DNA of 64,000 nucleotides from an uncultured Clostridium sp. (GTDB lineage Bacteria; Bacillota; Clostridia; TANB77; CAG-508): the NCBI GenBank assembly GCA_946404215.1, contig CAMJCT010000005.1:1-64000 (forward strand). Reading direction: 5' to 3'. Of the stretch, positions 44,308 through 54,251 are shown in pieces; position 1 is the first letter of the stretch, and every line of letters starts with the position of its first letter. The notes beneath the pieces are model-generated. The model ran no database searches, was not told the origin of the DNA, and saw only the letters and a list, made by a program, of their open reading frames with translations. Both the position numbers and the translations under genes were made by a program.

Positions 44308-44709
44308 CTACGATTTTATAATACTTGCCAAAACTCCATTAACAAAATTTCTAGATGAGTCTTCACCGTATTTTTTTGCAAGCTCTACCGCCTCATTTAT
44401 AGCAACTTTAAAAGGTATATCTGTATATTTTAGTTCATAAATTGCTAGTTTCAATATTGACAAATCTATTTTAGAAATTCTATCTATTTTCCAATCTTCT
44501 TTTAAATTTTTTTCTATATTTTCTATAATCTCATTATAATTTTCTTCAATACCTAAAACAGCGTCTCTTATATACTTTTGCGCCTTCTTATCATCTATAT
44601 TATTGCTTTCTATATAAAGCTCCATTTGTTCATTTAAATCTTCTCTTTTTTGTATTTCTAAACTATATATCAGTTTAAAAGCTTGCTCTCTTATTGCTGA
44701 TCTATTCAT
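44308..44709 (-). CDS. nusB: Transcription antitermination factor NusB
   Basis: A 133-residue Nus[21 protein letters not shown] opens (A-R-x-x-A-x-x-x-L-Y pattern), and [20 protein letters not shown] plus [20 protein letters not shown] with FVNGVLASI are the conserved C-terminal segments. It acts in rRNA antitermination with NusE. Confidence 0.95.
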   Translation of the reverse strand: MNRSAIREQAFKLIYSLEIQKREDLNEQMELYIESNNIDDKKAQKYIRDAVLGIEENYNEIIENIEKNLKEDWKIDRISKIDLSILKLAIYELKYTDIPFKVAINEAVELAKKYGEDSSRNFVNGVLASIIKS

Positions 44710-44725
44710 TTTAATTCCCTTCTAT

Positions 44726-44926
44726 TTACATTTTATCAATAAAACCTTTTAGTCTACTTTTCACATCTTCTTTGTTTTGTTGTACATAATTACCTATAAA
44801 TGCTCCTAAAAATATGACAACTATTGCCAATATTAAATCATGCAATCTTGTTATTAATATAATTATTGATATTATAATACCTATAATTGCACCTTTATAA
44901 CTATTCCAGAATTCTTTAATATTCAT
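44726..44926 (-). CDS. DUF2273 small membrane protein
   Basis: A 66-residue protein with two membrane segments (YKGAIIGIIISIIILITRLH; LAIVVIFLGAFIGNYVQQN) and a basic C-terminus. DUF2273 proteins travel with AmaP and Asp23 in the envelope-stress cluster; it lies 50 bp after amaP. Confidence 0.85.
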   Translation of the reverse strand: MNIKEFWNSYKGAIIGIIISIIILITRLHDLILAIVVIFLGAFIGNYVQQNKEDVKSRLKGFIDKM

Positions 44927-44976
44927 CTATTCCACATTCCTTTCAAACTAATCTTAATATCTAAAAAGACTTAGTA

Positions 44977-45531
44977 CTATCCGGCAGTCTGTTGCCTTGG
45001 TGCAACTTTTTTTACTGCTATATTTACTTCTTTAACATCTAGATCTGTTGTCATCTTTACTTTCTCTTTAATTTTAGATTGAAGATTTGTAGATAAATCT
45101 TTAATAACAGCATCTGCACTCACTACTAAATTAATATATACATTAACATTATTTTCTTTATCTAATTCAACCCTTGTTGAAACTTCTTCAGCACTTTGAA
45201 AATTCAAAGCTACAGAATTAACTAAATTTTCTATCGTTTCTTTAGAAATCATTAGTTTTCCACTCTCATTTTCTAAAAGAACTCCCTGTCTTTCTTTTAT
45301 TTGTTCTTTTGACGTTGCGTCAAAAAATATACATTTTATAGATAATAAAATAAAAACAATACATGCCCCCAAAACTATTTTACTTGATGTGTCTCCTGCT
45401 AAAGTATTTGTTATTATACTTGATACTAAATTTCTATCTAACCAACCAAATATTAGTAAACATACTATAACAGATAGTATTAGCATAATATTTGAATATA
45501 TTATTAGTGTAATTTTTTCTAATATTTTCAT
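44977..45531 (-). CDS. amaP: Alkaline-shock membrane anchor AmaP
   Basis: A 184-residue protein with two N-terminal membrane segments and a soluble Asp23-like C-terminal domain (SKETIENLVNSVALNFQSAE and VYINLVVSADAVIKDLSTNL). AmaP anchors Asp23 at the membrane. It follows asp23 after a perfect 15-bp stem. Confidence 0.88.
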   Translation of the reverse strand: MKILEKITLIIYSNIMLILSVIVCLLIFGWLDRNLVSSIITNTLAGDTSSKIVLGACIVFILLSIKCIFFDATSKEQIKERQGVLLENESGKLMISKETIENLVNSVALNFQSAEEVSTRVELDKENNVNVYINLVVSADAVIKDLSTNLQSKIKEKVKMTTDLDVKEVNIAVKKVAPRQQTAG

Positions 45532-45563
45532 TTTACATTCATTCCTTCCTTTAACATGTAAAT

Positions 45564-45605
45564 CTAGTTAGAAAATAAGCCTTTACATTATTATTTTCTA
45601 ACTAG
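45564..45605 (-). promoter_or_regulatory. Perfect 15-bp hairpin between asp23 and amaP
   Basis: CTAGTTAGAAAATAA (45564-45578) and TTATTTTCTAACTAG (45591-45605) pair without mismatch around a 12-nt loop. There is no T run, so it is more likely a processing or stability element that lets asp23 exceed amaP than a simple terminator. Confidence 0.6.
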
Positions 45606-45623
45606 CTATTTCTATTATACTTT

Positions 45624-46064
45624 TTATTCTTCTGATTCTTCTACATTTTTGTCAGTTTTACCTTCATCTTTAACCATGTCTGTATTAACTCCTTGAACGT
45701 GAATATTTACTTCTTCAACCTTCAAACCTGTCATCTCTTCAATTGCCTTTTTAACTCTTTTTTGAATTTCAAAAGCAATGTCTGGAATTCTTGAACCATA
45801 TTCAACTATGATATTTACATCAATTTTAGCTTGTGTTTCTGTTGCTTCAACTTTAATCCCTTTAGCTAGGTTTTTCTTTCCACTTAATACTTCTGTTATT
45901 CCACCAGCAAAACGACCAGCCATTCCAGCTACACCTGGCACTTCTGATACTGCAACACCAGCTATTACAGCTATAACATCATTTGATATCTGTATTCCTT
46001 CATTTTCTGTTTTAATTTCCTCTAATTCTAGTATTTCACCTTTTTCTTGATTTTCTTCACTCAT
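45624..46064 (-). CDS. asp23: Asp23/Gls24 family protein
   Basis: A 146-residue Asp23-family protein. GIQISNDVIAVIAGVAVSEV and PGVAGMAGRFAGGITEVLSG are the family core, followed by VNIIVEYGSRIPDIAFEIQK and VKKAIEEMTGLKVEEVNIHV. It is an abundant membrane-associated cell-envelope stress protein recruited by AmaP. First gene of this set. Confidence 0.93.
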   Translation of the reverse strand: MSEENQEKGEILELEEIKTENEGIQISNDVIAVIAGVAVSEVPGVAGMAGRFAGGITEVLSGKKNLAKGIKVEATETQAKIDVNIIVEYGSRIPDIAFEIQKRVKKAIEEMTGLKVEEVNIHVQGVNTDMVKDEGKTDKNVEESEE

Positions 46065-46163
46065 AATAATTCCTCCTTCTTGTATACCAAAAAGATATAC
46101 TTAAATTCTTTATAAGTATATCAATTTTTTCTATAATTTACAACTATTTTATTTAAATTTATT

Positions 46164-46366
46164 CTTATTTAGTTACTGGATAATGGTTTTAAGTTGTAGA
46201 ATAGGTGAAACCTAAGTTATATTAATAATTTATGACGTTCCGAATGCAACCGGAATAGTTTTAGAATAAGTTATGTAGGGTAGCCGAGGAACGGAAACAA
46301 ATCATTAATATCACTTAGATTTCACCGGTTTATTAGTGCCAAACCATTAAATAGTAACCTTATTTA
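46164..46366. repeat. Dispersed repeat copy R3 (MITE-like, with 8-bp target duplication)
   Basis: Terminal inverted repeats GTTACTGGATAATGGTTT (46172-46189) and AAACCATTAAATAGTAAC (46341-46358); CTTATTTA on both sides (46164-46171, 46359-46366). Arms differ from R2 but the internal core is shared: GAATGCAACCGGAATAG and AAGTTATGTAGGGTAGCCGA. It fills the 300-bp gap between asp23 and the CDF gene. Confidence 0.85.
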
Positions 46367-46372
46367 TATAGA

Positions 46373-47533
46373 TTAATCCATTGGTCTTTCAACATTTATT
46401 GTAAAACTATATTTGTTATTTTCATTGCATATAATACTTTGCAAAACATCCTCTATTTGTTCCTTACTATACTCTTTATCGTAAGGAATTAAAATATCTA
46501 ATAATATTTCTGCCTTATTATCTGAATCTTTTATAACCCTAAAATCATGAAAAGAGATGGAATTATCAAAATCTGACAATCCTTTCTTTATTTTTTCATG
46601 TATTCTTTTCTGTTCTTTATCTTCAGTACAAATAGGATCAACATGAATAGTTAAATTTAGATTAAACTCATTTTTAAAACGTCTTTCTATTTCATCTGCT
46701 AAATTATGTGCATCCATAATATCCATATTAGATGAAACTTCTATATGAATAGTAGCAAAATCCTTTCCAATTCCATAATTATGAATTAATAGATCATGTA
46801 CTCCTTGGACTTTCTCATATTTTAATATTTCATCTTTAATCTTCTCAATTTGTTCATTGCTAGGCATAATTCCCAGCATAGGATTTATTGTTTCTTTTAT
46901 CATTTTTATTGCAGAAATAACTATAAAAATTGAAATTCCTAATCCTATGTATCCATCTACATTTATATTAAATATATCCATAATAACCATTGCAACTAAA
47001 ACTGTGCATGTTATTATAATATCATTTCTTGAATCCATTGCATTTGCTTTAATTATATTTGAATTTATTGCTTTTGAAAAATCTAAATACACTAACATTT
47101 GTAATAATTTTATAAAAATAGCAATTATAAGCGTAAAATAAGTTATTCCACCTAATGCTATCTCTTCAGGAAAAATAATTTTCTGAATTGAAGCTTTAAC
47201 AAATGTAAGACCAACTAAAAAAACTAAAAATGAGACTATTATTCCTGCAATATATTCATATCGTGCATGTCCATATGGGTGTTCTTTGTCTGGCGGTTTA
47301 CTTGATATCTTAAATCCTAGTATAGTAACAATACTAGAAAAACTATCTGATAGATTATTTACTGCATCTGCCATAATAGTTATACTATTAGCAAAAAAAC
47401 CAATTAAAATTTTTATAACAAATAATAGTAAATTTGTTATTATTCCAAATGTACCTGAAACAATTCCATATTTATTTCTCACATTTGTTTCTTCTGTATT
47501 TTTATAATCTTTAATGAATATTTTTTCTAACAT
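46373..47533 (-). CDS. Cation diffusion facilitator transporter
   Basis: A 386-residue CDF exporter. Membrane domain: ITIMADAVNNLSDSFSSIVT has the first metal-site Asp pair (D-x-x-x-N-x-x-D), PPDKEHPYGHARYEYIAGII the H-P-x-G-H motif and NAMDSRNDIIITCTVLVAMV the second site (H/D-x-x-x-D). The C-terminal ferredoxin-like domain (about 210-300) and an extra C-terminal domain make it longer than average. Exports Zn, Mn or Fe; the exact metal is unclear. Confidence 0.92.
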   Translation of the reverse strand: MLEKIFIKDYKNTEETNVRNKYGIVSGTFGIITNLLLFVIKILIGFFANSITIMADAVNNLSDSFSSIVTILGFKISSKPPDKEHPYGHARYEYIAGIIVSFLVFLVGLTFVKASIQKIIFPEEIALGGITYFTLIIAIFIKLLQMLVYLDFSKAINSNIIKANAMDSRNDIIITCTVLVAMVIMDIFNINVDGYIGLGISIFIVISAIKMIKETINPMLGIMPSNEQIEKIKDEILKYEKVQGVHDLLIHNYGIGKDFATIHIEVSSNMDIMDAHNLADEIERRFKNEFNLNLTIHVDPICTEDKEQKRIHEKIKKGLSDFDNSISFHDFRVIKDSDNKAEILLDILIPYDKEYSKEQIEDVLQSIICNENNKYSFTINVERPMD

Positions 47534-47559
47534 ATCTTTTCCTTTTTATATAAACTTAT

Positions 47560-48516
47560 CTATTCAAAAATTTCAAATTCTTTTATTGGATTTCCTCTCA
47601 AGAAATCTTGTATAGGCATTCTTTTAGCATTTTCTCCTTGAATTTCAATTACCTTTAAAATTCCGTTTTTTGTTTTTATAAATAAACCATCTCGAGCATC
47701 AGAAACAAGTACCGTACCATTTCTTAAAAAATCCATATTCTCTGTTATTATTTCTTCATCAGTTGCTATATCAACTTTCCAAAATTTTATTTTTTTTCCA
47801 TTTAAATAAGAATACGCCCCCATAATTGGATTTAAACCTCTTACTAAATTCTTTATTTCCAAAGCAGTGCTTTTTACCCATTCTATTTTCGCCATTTCTT
47901 TAGAAATCATAGGAGCAATTGAAAAATTGCCTTCTTGTTTTTGTCTTTTTATAATTCCTTGTTCTATCTCTTTTAGAGTTTTAACCAATAATTCTCCACC
48001 TATAACTTTAAGTCTATCCCACAATTCTCCAGTTGTTTCTTCTTCACCAATAACTACCTCTTGTCTTAAAAGCATATCTCCAGTATCCATACCCTCATCC
48101 ATAAACATAGTCGTTATTCCTGTCTTTTTATCTCCATTTAATATAGCCCATTGAATAGGTGCTGCACCTCTATACTTAGGAAGTAAAGAAGCATGTACAT
48201 TTACACAACCATATTTCGGGATATCTAATATTTCCTTTGGAAGAATTTTGCCATAAGCTACCACGCAAATAATATCTGGGTTTAAATTTTTTATCTCATT
48301 TATAAATTCAATATTATTTCTTATTTTCAACGGTTGATATATTTTTATATTTTTTTCCTCTGCAAATTTTTTTACTTCTGAAGGAATCATTTTCATTCCT
48401 CTTCCCTTTGGCTTGTCAGGATTAGTAACAACCGCTAGTATATTATGTTTTGCATTATATAACGCTTTTAAACTTTCCTCTGCAAAATCTGGTGTTCCCA
48501 TAAATACTATATTCAT
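47560..48516 (-). CDS. fmt: Methionyl-tRNA formyltransferase
   Basis: A 318-residue Fmt. MNIVFMGTPDFAEESLKALY opens, CVNVHASLLPKYRGAAPIQW contains the H-A-S-L-L-P catalytic loop, and TTMFMDEGMDTGDMLLRQEV the conserved segment. It formylates initiator Met-tRNA. ATG 48516 has GAAGGGAG upstream. First of the fmt-def-priA block in reverse order. Confidence 0.97.
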   Translation of the reverse strand: MNIVFMGTPDFAEESLKALYNAKHNILAVVTNPDKPKGRGMKMIPSEVKKFAEEKNIKIYQPLKIRNNIEFINEIKNLNPDIICVVAYGKILPKEILDIPKYGCVNVHASLLPKYRGAAPIQWAILNGDKKTGITTMFMDEGMDTGDMLLRQEVVIGEEETTGELWDRLKVIGGELLVKTLKEIEQGIIKRQKQEGNFSIAPMISKEMAKIEWVKSTALEIKNLVRGLNPIMGAYSYLNGKKIKFWKVDIATDEEIITENMDFLRNGTVLVSDARDGLFIKTKNGILKVIEIQGENAKRMPIQDFLRGNPIKEFEIFE

Positions 48517-48585
48517 ATCAAATTTTGCTCCCTTCATTTAATATTATTTAGTCACTTGAAAAAACTTTCTAAAAACTTAAAAGAA

Positions 48586-49062
48586 CTATTTTTCTGGTTC
48601 TACATATTCTAATGTTCCTGGCACTATTTTATCAACAAAAACTTCTCCATTTAAATGGTCAACTTCATGACATATAGCCTGTGCTAATAACTCTTTAGCT
48701 TTTACTCTCATTTTCTTGCCTTCTCTATCTATATATTCTGCCGTAACTTCTGCAGGTCTTATAACTTTTGCAAACTGATTTGGAAAACTTAAGCACCCTT
48801 CGTCTACCTCTTGTTCACCTTTTGTTTTTGTAATTACAGGATTTATTAATACAATTGGACCTCTATCATCATATAAATCTATTGTTATTACTCTTTTTAA
48901 TATTCCTACTTGAACAGCTGCAAGTCCAACTCCATTATATTTATGCATTGTCTCAATCATATCATCTATTAATATTTGCAATTTATCATCTATTACTTCA
49001 ACTTCTTTAGATTTCTTTTTTAATATTTCATCTCCTTCAAATCTTAAGTTTCTTATTGCCAT
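48586..49062 (-). CDS. def: Peptide deformylase
   Basis: A 158-residue PDF. GVGLAAVQVGILKRVITIDL is motif 1 (G-x-G-L-A-A-x-Q), EGCLSFP motif 2 with the metal Cys, and AICHEVDHLNGEVFVDKI motif 3 (H-E-x-D-H). It removes N-formyl groups from new proteins. Confidence 0.97.
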   Translation of the reverse strand: MAIRNLRFEGDEILKKKSKEVEVIDDKLQILIDDMIETMHKYNGVGLAAVQVGILKRVITIDLYDDRGPIVLINPVITKTKGEQEVDEGCLSFPNQFAKVIRPAEVTAEYIDREGKKMRVKAKELLAQAICHEVDHLNGEVFVDKIVPGTLEYVEPEK

Positions 49063-49135
49063 TTTATTTCTCCTTTCATTTCATTCTATATTTGATTTCA
49101 CTAATTAATTATTATATAAAACATATAATTTAAAT

Positions 49136-51466
49136 TTACATCATATTATTAGGGTTCACATCTATTGTAACTTTGGTATTTTTAAAATCTTTTGAATATA
49201 ATTCGTTCAAACAATTATTTAAAATTTCATTTTCTTGTCCAGACATAACTCCTTTTATTATAATTCTCCATCTATATTTGTTTTGAATTTTATCAATTGG
49301 TGATGGCATCGGTTTAAAAATTTTATAATCTTCTTTACTTAACCTTGTATCCAAATACTTATATATCCAATTACTTATATTAATAATGTCTTTTTCATTT
49401 GTTCCATTAAAATTTATCAATATTATATCGCAAAAAGGAGGATATTTCAATTGTTTTCTCAATGTAACTTCCGTTTCATAAAACATTTCATAATTCTGTT
49501 TTTGGGCAGTTTTAATACTAAAATCACTTGGGTTATATGTTTGAATAATAACTCTTCCCTGCATATTTTCCCTACCTGCCCTTCCTGCTACTTGTGTTAA
49601 AATTTGAAATGTTCTTTCACTAGCCCTATAATCATCAATATTTAAAGTAGTATCTGCTGCAATTACCCCTACTAATGTTACATTTGGAAAATGATGACCT
49701 TTTACAACCATTTGAGTTCCAATTAAAATATCTATGTTTTCATTCTTAAACCTATTTAATATATCCTCATGAGAATTCTTCTTTGTTACAGTATCTACAT
49801 CCATTCTAATTATTTTAGCTGATGGAAATTGTTTAATTATTTCTTGTTCCAATTTTTGAGTCCCAGTTCCAAAATATCTTATCTTATCACTATGGCACTC
49901 TGGACATATGGTAACTATATCTTCCTGATAACCACAATAATGACATTTTAATTTTTTTTCAAAACTATGGTATGTAAGACTAATATTACAATTTTTACAT
50001 TTTACAGTATAGCCACAATTTCTACACATTATAAATGTTGAATACCCACGTCTATTTAAAAACAATATTGTTTGTTTTTTATTTTTTAAATTTTCTTCTA
50101 TTGCAGAATATAAGCACATACTTAGCATTGAATGATTTCCGTTTGCAAGCTCTTGTTTTAAATCTACTATTTCAACATTTGGTAAAGATGAATTATTTGC
50201 CCTTTTTGTTAATTTTAATAATTCAATTTTACAATCACTGTTATAATTATCATTCTTGCCTTTTGTATTATAAATCTGTTTATTCTGTTCTTGTTTTTCA
50301 TCCAGTTCTTTTGCTTTATAATATGTTCTTATATCCGGTGTAGCACTTCCTAGCAATAAAGGACATTTTTCCTTTTGAGCAATATACATAGCAACTTCTT
50401 TTGCATCATATTTTGGATTTGCCTCAGATTTATATGAACTATCATGTTCTTCATCAATTATAATTATTCCTAAATTTTTAGCTGGTGCAAATATTGCAGA
50501 CCTTGCACCTATAACAATTTTTGCTCTGCCTTCTTCTATTTTTTTCCACTCATCATGTCTTTCCCCTATTGACAATTTACTATGCAATACTGCAATACTT
50601 TCCTTTCCAAACCTAGCAATAAATCTATCTAACATTTGTGGAGTCAATGATATTTCTGGTACCAACAATATTGATGTTTTATTATTTTCTATAACTTTAT
50701 CTATTAATTGTAAATATATTTCTGTTTTACCTGATCCTGTAACTCCATACAACAAAAATGATTTATATTGTTTTTCTTCTATTTTTGTCTTTATTCTTTC
50801 ATATGCATTTTTTTGCTCATCTGTTAATTTTAATTTCTGTGTTTTCTCATTTTTCCTAATTTTTTTTACATCTTTATATAATAATGGATTTCTTTCTACC
50901 TGTTTTACTAATACTTGCAAATATCCATTTTTTATTAGTGTATTTACAATTGCCCTAGAAGCTCCCACAAATGTTTCTATTTCCGGCACAGTAGCTTCAC
51001 CATTTTTCATAATAAATTGTAAAACTTTCATTTGTTTTTCAGATTTTATTTTTTTAGTTTTAATATCAATTTCAACCTTTTCCATACTTTTATTTAAACA
51101 AATTAGGTTTATCTTTTTATTATCAATTCTATTTTCTTTATTTTTATTTCTCGTTCCAGGAGTTAGCATTAACTTTATACATTCAGAAACATTACAAAAA
51201 TATCTTTTTGACATCCAATTTGCAAGCTCCATTTGTTCACCTGATAAATTGGTTTCTACCTTTGTAATATCTTTTATTTCATATTTATAATCTGTTTTTT
51301 CTTTTATATTTGTAACAAAAGCTTCCTCTAATTTTCCACCCTTGCCAAAAGGTACTAAAACTTTGCTTCCAATAACAACAAAATCTTCCATATTTTTAGG
51401 AATATTGTAATCAAACATTCTATTCAACTTTTTTGCTGTTCTATTTATTATAACTTCTGCTATCAT
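49136..51466 (-). CDS. priA: Primosomal protein N' (PriA helicase)
   Basis: A 776-residue PriA. MIAEVIINRTAKKLNRMFDY is the N-terminal DNA-binding domain, LLYGVTGSGKTEIYLQLIDK the Walker A, LGIIIIDEEHDSSYKSEANP the DEEH box, and LFLNRRGYSTFIMCRNCGYT with CKNCN, CHYCG and CPECH the zinc sites. QMVVKGHHFPNVTLVGVIAA and QVAGRAGRENMQGRVIIQTY are helicase motifs V and VI. It restarts stalled replication forks. ATG 51466 chosen by homology to the family N-terminus. Confidence 0.97.
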   Translation of the reverse strand: MIAEVIINRTAKKLNRMFDYNIPKNMEDFVVIGSKVLVPFGKGGKLEEAFVTNIKEKTDYKYEIKDITKVETNLSGEQMELANWMSKRYFCNVSECIKLMLTPGTRNKNKENRIDNKKINLICLNKSMEKVEIDIKTKKIKSEKQMKVLQFIMKNGEATVPEIETFVGASRAIVNTLIKNGYLQVLVKQVERNPLLYKDVKKIRKNEKTQKLKLTDEQKNAYERIKTKIEEKQYKSFLLYGVTGSGKTEIYLQLIDKVIENNKTSILLVPEISLTPQMLDRFIARFGKESIAVLHSKLSIGERHDEWKKIEEGRAKIVIGARSAIFAPAKNLGIIIIDEEHDSSYKSEANPKYDAKEVAMYIAQKEKCPLLLGSATPDIRTYYKAKELDEKQEQNKQIYNTKGKNDNYNSDCKIELLKLTKRANNSSLPNVEIVDLKQELANGNHSMLSMCLYSAIEENLKNKKQTILFLNRRGYSTFIMCRNCGYTVKCKNCNISLTYHSFEKKLKCHYCGYQEDIVTICPECHSDKIRYFGTGTQKLEQEIIKQFPSAKIIRMDVDTVTKKNSHEDILNRFKNENIDILIGTQMVVKGHHFPNVTLVGVIAADTTLNIDDYRASERTFQILTQVAGRAGRENMQGRVIIQTYNPSDFSIKTAQKQNYEMFYETEVTLRKQLKYPPFCDIILINFNGTNEKDIINISNWIYKYLDTRLSKEDYKIFKPMPSPIDKIQNKYRWRIIIKGVMSGQENEILNNCLNELYSKDFKNTKVTIDVNPNNMM

Positions 51467-51536
51467 TAACAATCTGCCTTTCTTATAAAGAGATTTTTTA
51501 CAAATTACCATATGACCTTATTTAAAAAATGCCACA

Positions 51537-52112
51537 TTACTCTTGTGACATTTCTATTTCTCTTTCACTTTCGATTATGGTTTGTATAATTTTTACCGTT
51601 TTTTCAAAGTCATCATTTTTTATAACATAATCATATAGCTTTATTTTTGACTCTTCATACTCAAGTCTACCTAGCCTTAACTCTAGCTCTTCTTCAGAAA
51701 GATTATCTCCTCTTGCAATTAATCTTCTTCTTAATTCTTCTTTTTCAACTTTTAAAAATATTGTAACCACATTTGTATCATTTTTTAAAATTTTAACTAG
51801 GTTTTCTGTTCCATTTACTTCAATGTCTTTAACTATTATTTTTCCACTTTTAATTTTTTCATTCATTAATTTTCTTGATGTTCCATAATAATTATTATGA
51901 TGTAAGTCATATTCGTAAAATTCATTGTTCTTAATTCTTTTTTCAAAATCTTCTTTTGATATAAAATGGTATTGAATTCCTTCTTCTTCGCCTTCACGAG
52001 GAGCTCTTGATGTATAAGATGGAAGAGATATAACATCTTCCATTCTTTTAATTAATTCTTTTTTTATAGTATCTTTTCCTGCTCCAGAAACTCCAGATAA
52101 GATTACTAACAT
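51537..52112 (-). CDS. gmk: Guanylate kinase
   Basis: A 191-residue GMP kinase. LVILSGVSGAGKDTIKKELI is the P-loop (note D for the usual S/T region following K), SLPSYTSRAPREGEEEGIQY the GMP-binding signature, and LRRRLIARGDNLSEEELELR the lid. It overlaps rpoZ by 7 bp. Confidence 0.96.
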   Translation of the reverse strand: MLVILSGVSGAGKDTIKKELIKRMEDVISLPSYTSRAPREGEEEGIQYHFISKEDFEKRIKNNEFYEYDLHHNNYYGTSRKLMNEKIKSGKIIVKDIEVNGTENLVKILKNDTNVVTIFLKVEKEELRRRLIARGDNLSEEELELRLGRLEYEESKIKLYDYVIKNDDFEKTVKIIQTIIESEREIEMSQE

Positions 52113-52294
52113 ATTGTTACCTTCCCTTCTGAAATCTCATTGGCAGCTAATGTTACAGGTGACTCTTCATTAACATTTGTTTTTGGTTCATCTCCCATTG
52201 AAATTTGTCTAGCTCTTCTTGCTGTAGCAATTACTAATTCATATCTATTTTGTGCTTTTGTTAATAACTCTGCTACTGTTGGTTTTACTATCAT
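52106..52294 (-). CDS. rpoZ: RNA polymerase omega subunit
   Basis: A 62-residue omega subunit. MIVKPTVAELLTKAQNRYEL and VIATARRARQISMGDEPKTN are the conserved core, with V-T-L-A-A-N-E-I-S at the end. ATG 52294 follows AGGAG; overlaps gmk, as often in clostridia. Confidence 0.95.
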   Translation of the reverse strand: MIVKPTVAELLTKAQNRYELVIATARRARQISMGDEPKTNVNEESPVTLAANEISEGKVTIC

Positions 52295-52306
52295 TTTCAC
52301 TCACTC

Positions 52307-52600
52307 CTATTCTTGTTTTGCTGACTCTAAACTAGCAGCTTGTTTGTTGATATCATCTTGTGATATAGTTTTATCTATTCTTCCACCAACTGTCTCTGGT
52401 TGAACAGCTGATAAAATAATATGACCTGAATCCATTATAAGTACAGCTCTTGTCCTCCTACCATATGTTGCATCTACAGCTGTTTTGTTATCTTTTGCTT
52501 CTTGAACCATCCTTTTTATTGGTGCTGACTCCGGACTAACAATTGCCACAATTCTTTCTGCTGAAACAATATTTCCAAATCCTATGTTTACTAATTGCAT
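52307..52600 (-). CDS. remA: RemA-like DNA-binding regulator (DUF370)
   Basis: A 97-residue Rem[21 protein letters not shown] and [20 protein letters not shown] are the conserved core that forms a ring-shaped DNA-binding protein. In Bacillus it activates matrix and osmoprotection genes; here it sits in the conserved yicC-remA-gmk-rpoZ order. Confidence 0.95.
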   Translation of the reverse strand: MQLVNIGFGNIVSAERIVAIVSPESAPIKRMVQEAKDNKTAVDATYGRRTRAVLIMDSGHIILSAVQPETVGGRIDKTISQDDINKQAASLESAKQE

Positions 52601-52614
52601 ATTACCCATCCTTT

Positions 52615-53490
52615 CTATTCTATATTTTGTATTTGTTCTCTTATGTTTTCTAACTCTGTTTTTATATCAATAACACCATTTGTAATATCTAAGCTACTTG
52701 CTTTTGAACCAATAGTATTTGTTTCTCTATTCATTTCTTGAATTATAAAATCTAACTTTTTACCTATTGCATCTTGTGAACTTAATAAATTACTAAATTG
52801 CAATATGTGGCTTTTTAACCTTGTAACCTCTTCTTCAATAGAACATTTATCTGCATAAATTACTACTTCCTGTGCTAGCCTATTTTCATCTACATCTTGA
52901 TTATTTAGTATTTCCTTTATTCTTTCTTCTAATTTTACTACATATTCTTCAATAAGTCCAGTAGAAATTTTAGATATTTCATTTACCTTTTCTTCGACAT
53001 TTTTTATTCTTATTATTAAATCTTCAGCAATCTTCTTACCTTCTGTTTCTCTCATTTGCAATAATTTTTCTGTAGCCATTTTTGTTGTTTCTAGTACTTC
53101 TTTTCTTATCACTTCATCTTCTTGTGTATTTTGAATATTCAAAACATCCGGAAATTTTGAAATTTCTGTTACTTCTATATTTGATTGTATATGTTCTTGC
53201 TCTGCTAAACTTTTTAACTGCTGTATATATATTTTTGCCAATTCTGTATTTATTTTAACTTCTCTTCCTTCTGTTGAATTATTTTCAAATATAATAAAAA
53301 CATCCACTTTACCTCTTTTAATTTTAGATGATATTTCTTTTTTTATTTCTTCTTCTAAATAACTAAATTGTCTTGGCATTTTCACAGAAATATCTAAATA
53401 CCTATGGTTAACACTTTTTATTTCAATTTGATAATTTCTTAAATCTTTTGAAAGTGCATCTTTACCATAACCTGTCATACTTCTAATCAT
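52615..53490 (-). CDS. yicC: YicC-family endoribonuclease
   Basis: A 291-residue Yic[21 protein letters not shown] and [20 protein letters not shown] are the family N-terminus, and [20 protein letters not shown] the conserved C-terminus (DUF1732). Members cleave RNA. Overlaps the downstream-starting membrane gene by 4 bp. Confidence 0.95.
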   Translation of the reverse strand: MIRSMTGYGKDALSKDLRNYQIEIKSVNHRYLDISVKMPRQFSYLEEEIKKEISSKIKRGKVDVFIIFENNSTEGREVKINTELAKIYIQQLKSLAEQEHIQSNIEVTEISKFPDVLNIQNTQEDEVIRKEVLETTKMATEKLLQMRETEGKKIAEDLIIRIKNVEEKVNEISKISTGLIEEYVVKLEERIKEILNNQDVDENRLAQEVVIYADKCSIEEEVTRLKSHILQFSNLLSSQDAIGKKLDFIIQEMNRETNTIGSKASSLDITNGVIDIKTELENIREQIQNIE

Positions 53491-54215
53491 TGTTTTACCT
53501 CTTTTTCATTTAATTGTTTTTTTATTTGCTTTTTTCTTTTTTCTTCTTTAGGCTTTACCTTTGTTTTATCAGACTTCACATTTCTTTTTCTTGATTTTTC
53601 ACCAGATTTTGTTGCCTTTTTCTTGGACTTTTTAGCTGTTTTTTCTTCCTTAACTTGTTCTTTTGGTGTTTCTTTAGCTTTTTGATCTGTATCTGTCTTT
53701 TTCTTTGCTTCTTTTTTTATGGGTTGTTCTTTTTTTACAATTTCAGATATATCACTAAAACTTTTTAAATACTCTCTCTTTCCTTTTGTATATAAAACTA
53801 TAGACTTTAAAACAAAATAAATAGAAAAGATATATGAAGAAGTTAATAAATAGTATCTAAAATCATATTTAAATAAAGTAGTTACATGCATTATAGTTAA
53901 ACTATGTATTGATAAACAAAAAAGTTCAACCCCTGTTAAAGAAGTTTCAAATTTTTCATTTTTATATGCCTTTTCCAACATTATTATACCAACAAATAAA
54001 TATGTTCCTGCAAATACTTTTATATCTTCTACCAATCTTTCTTGTTTCATAGCCGAATATGCCATATTTAAAGTTATAAAATACAGCATTATCATTATTC
54101 CCTTTAATAAATTGCTAAAAATTTTATTAAGAATTTCTTGAGATACTTCTTTTGGAATCTTTTTTTCTTTTTCTGCAATTTTTACATCTTTTTCTTTTAA
54201 CTCATTTTTATTCAT
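53487..54215 (-). CDS. Membrane protein with a lysine-rich tail, uncharacterised
   Basis: A 242-residue protein. The middle (about 35-145) has four predicted membrane helices (GIMIMLYFITLNMAYSAMKQ; VFAGTYLFVGIIMLEKAY; LFCLSIHSLTIMHVTTLFKY; YLLTSSYIFSIYFVLKSIVL), and the last 70 residues are an extreme Lys-rich tail. I do not recognise it. It overlaps yicC by 4 bp and is 36 bp from rsmE, so it is co-transcribed with both. Confidence 0.7.
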   Translation of the reverse strand: MNKNELKEKDVKIAEKEKKIPKEVSQEILNKIFSNLLKGIMIMLYFITLNMAYSAMKQERLVEDIKVFAGTYLFVGIIMLEKAYKNEKFETSLTGVELFCLSIHSLTIMHVTTLFKYDFRYYLLTSSYIFSIYFVLKSIVLYTKGKREYLKSFSDISEIVKKEQPIKKEAKKKTDTDQKAKETPKEQVKEEKTAKKSKKKATKSGEKSRKRNVKSDKTKVKPKEEKRKKQIKKQLNEKEVKQ

Positions 54216-54251
54216 TTTAAATTATATCCTTCCTAAAAATGCATAATCATT

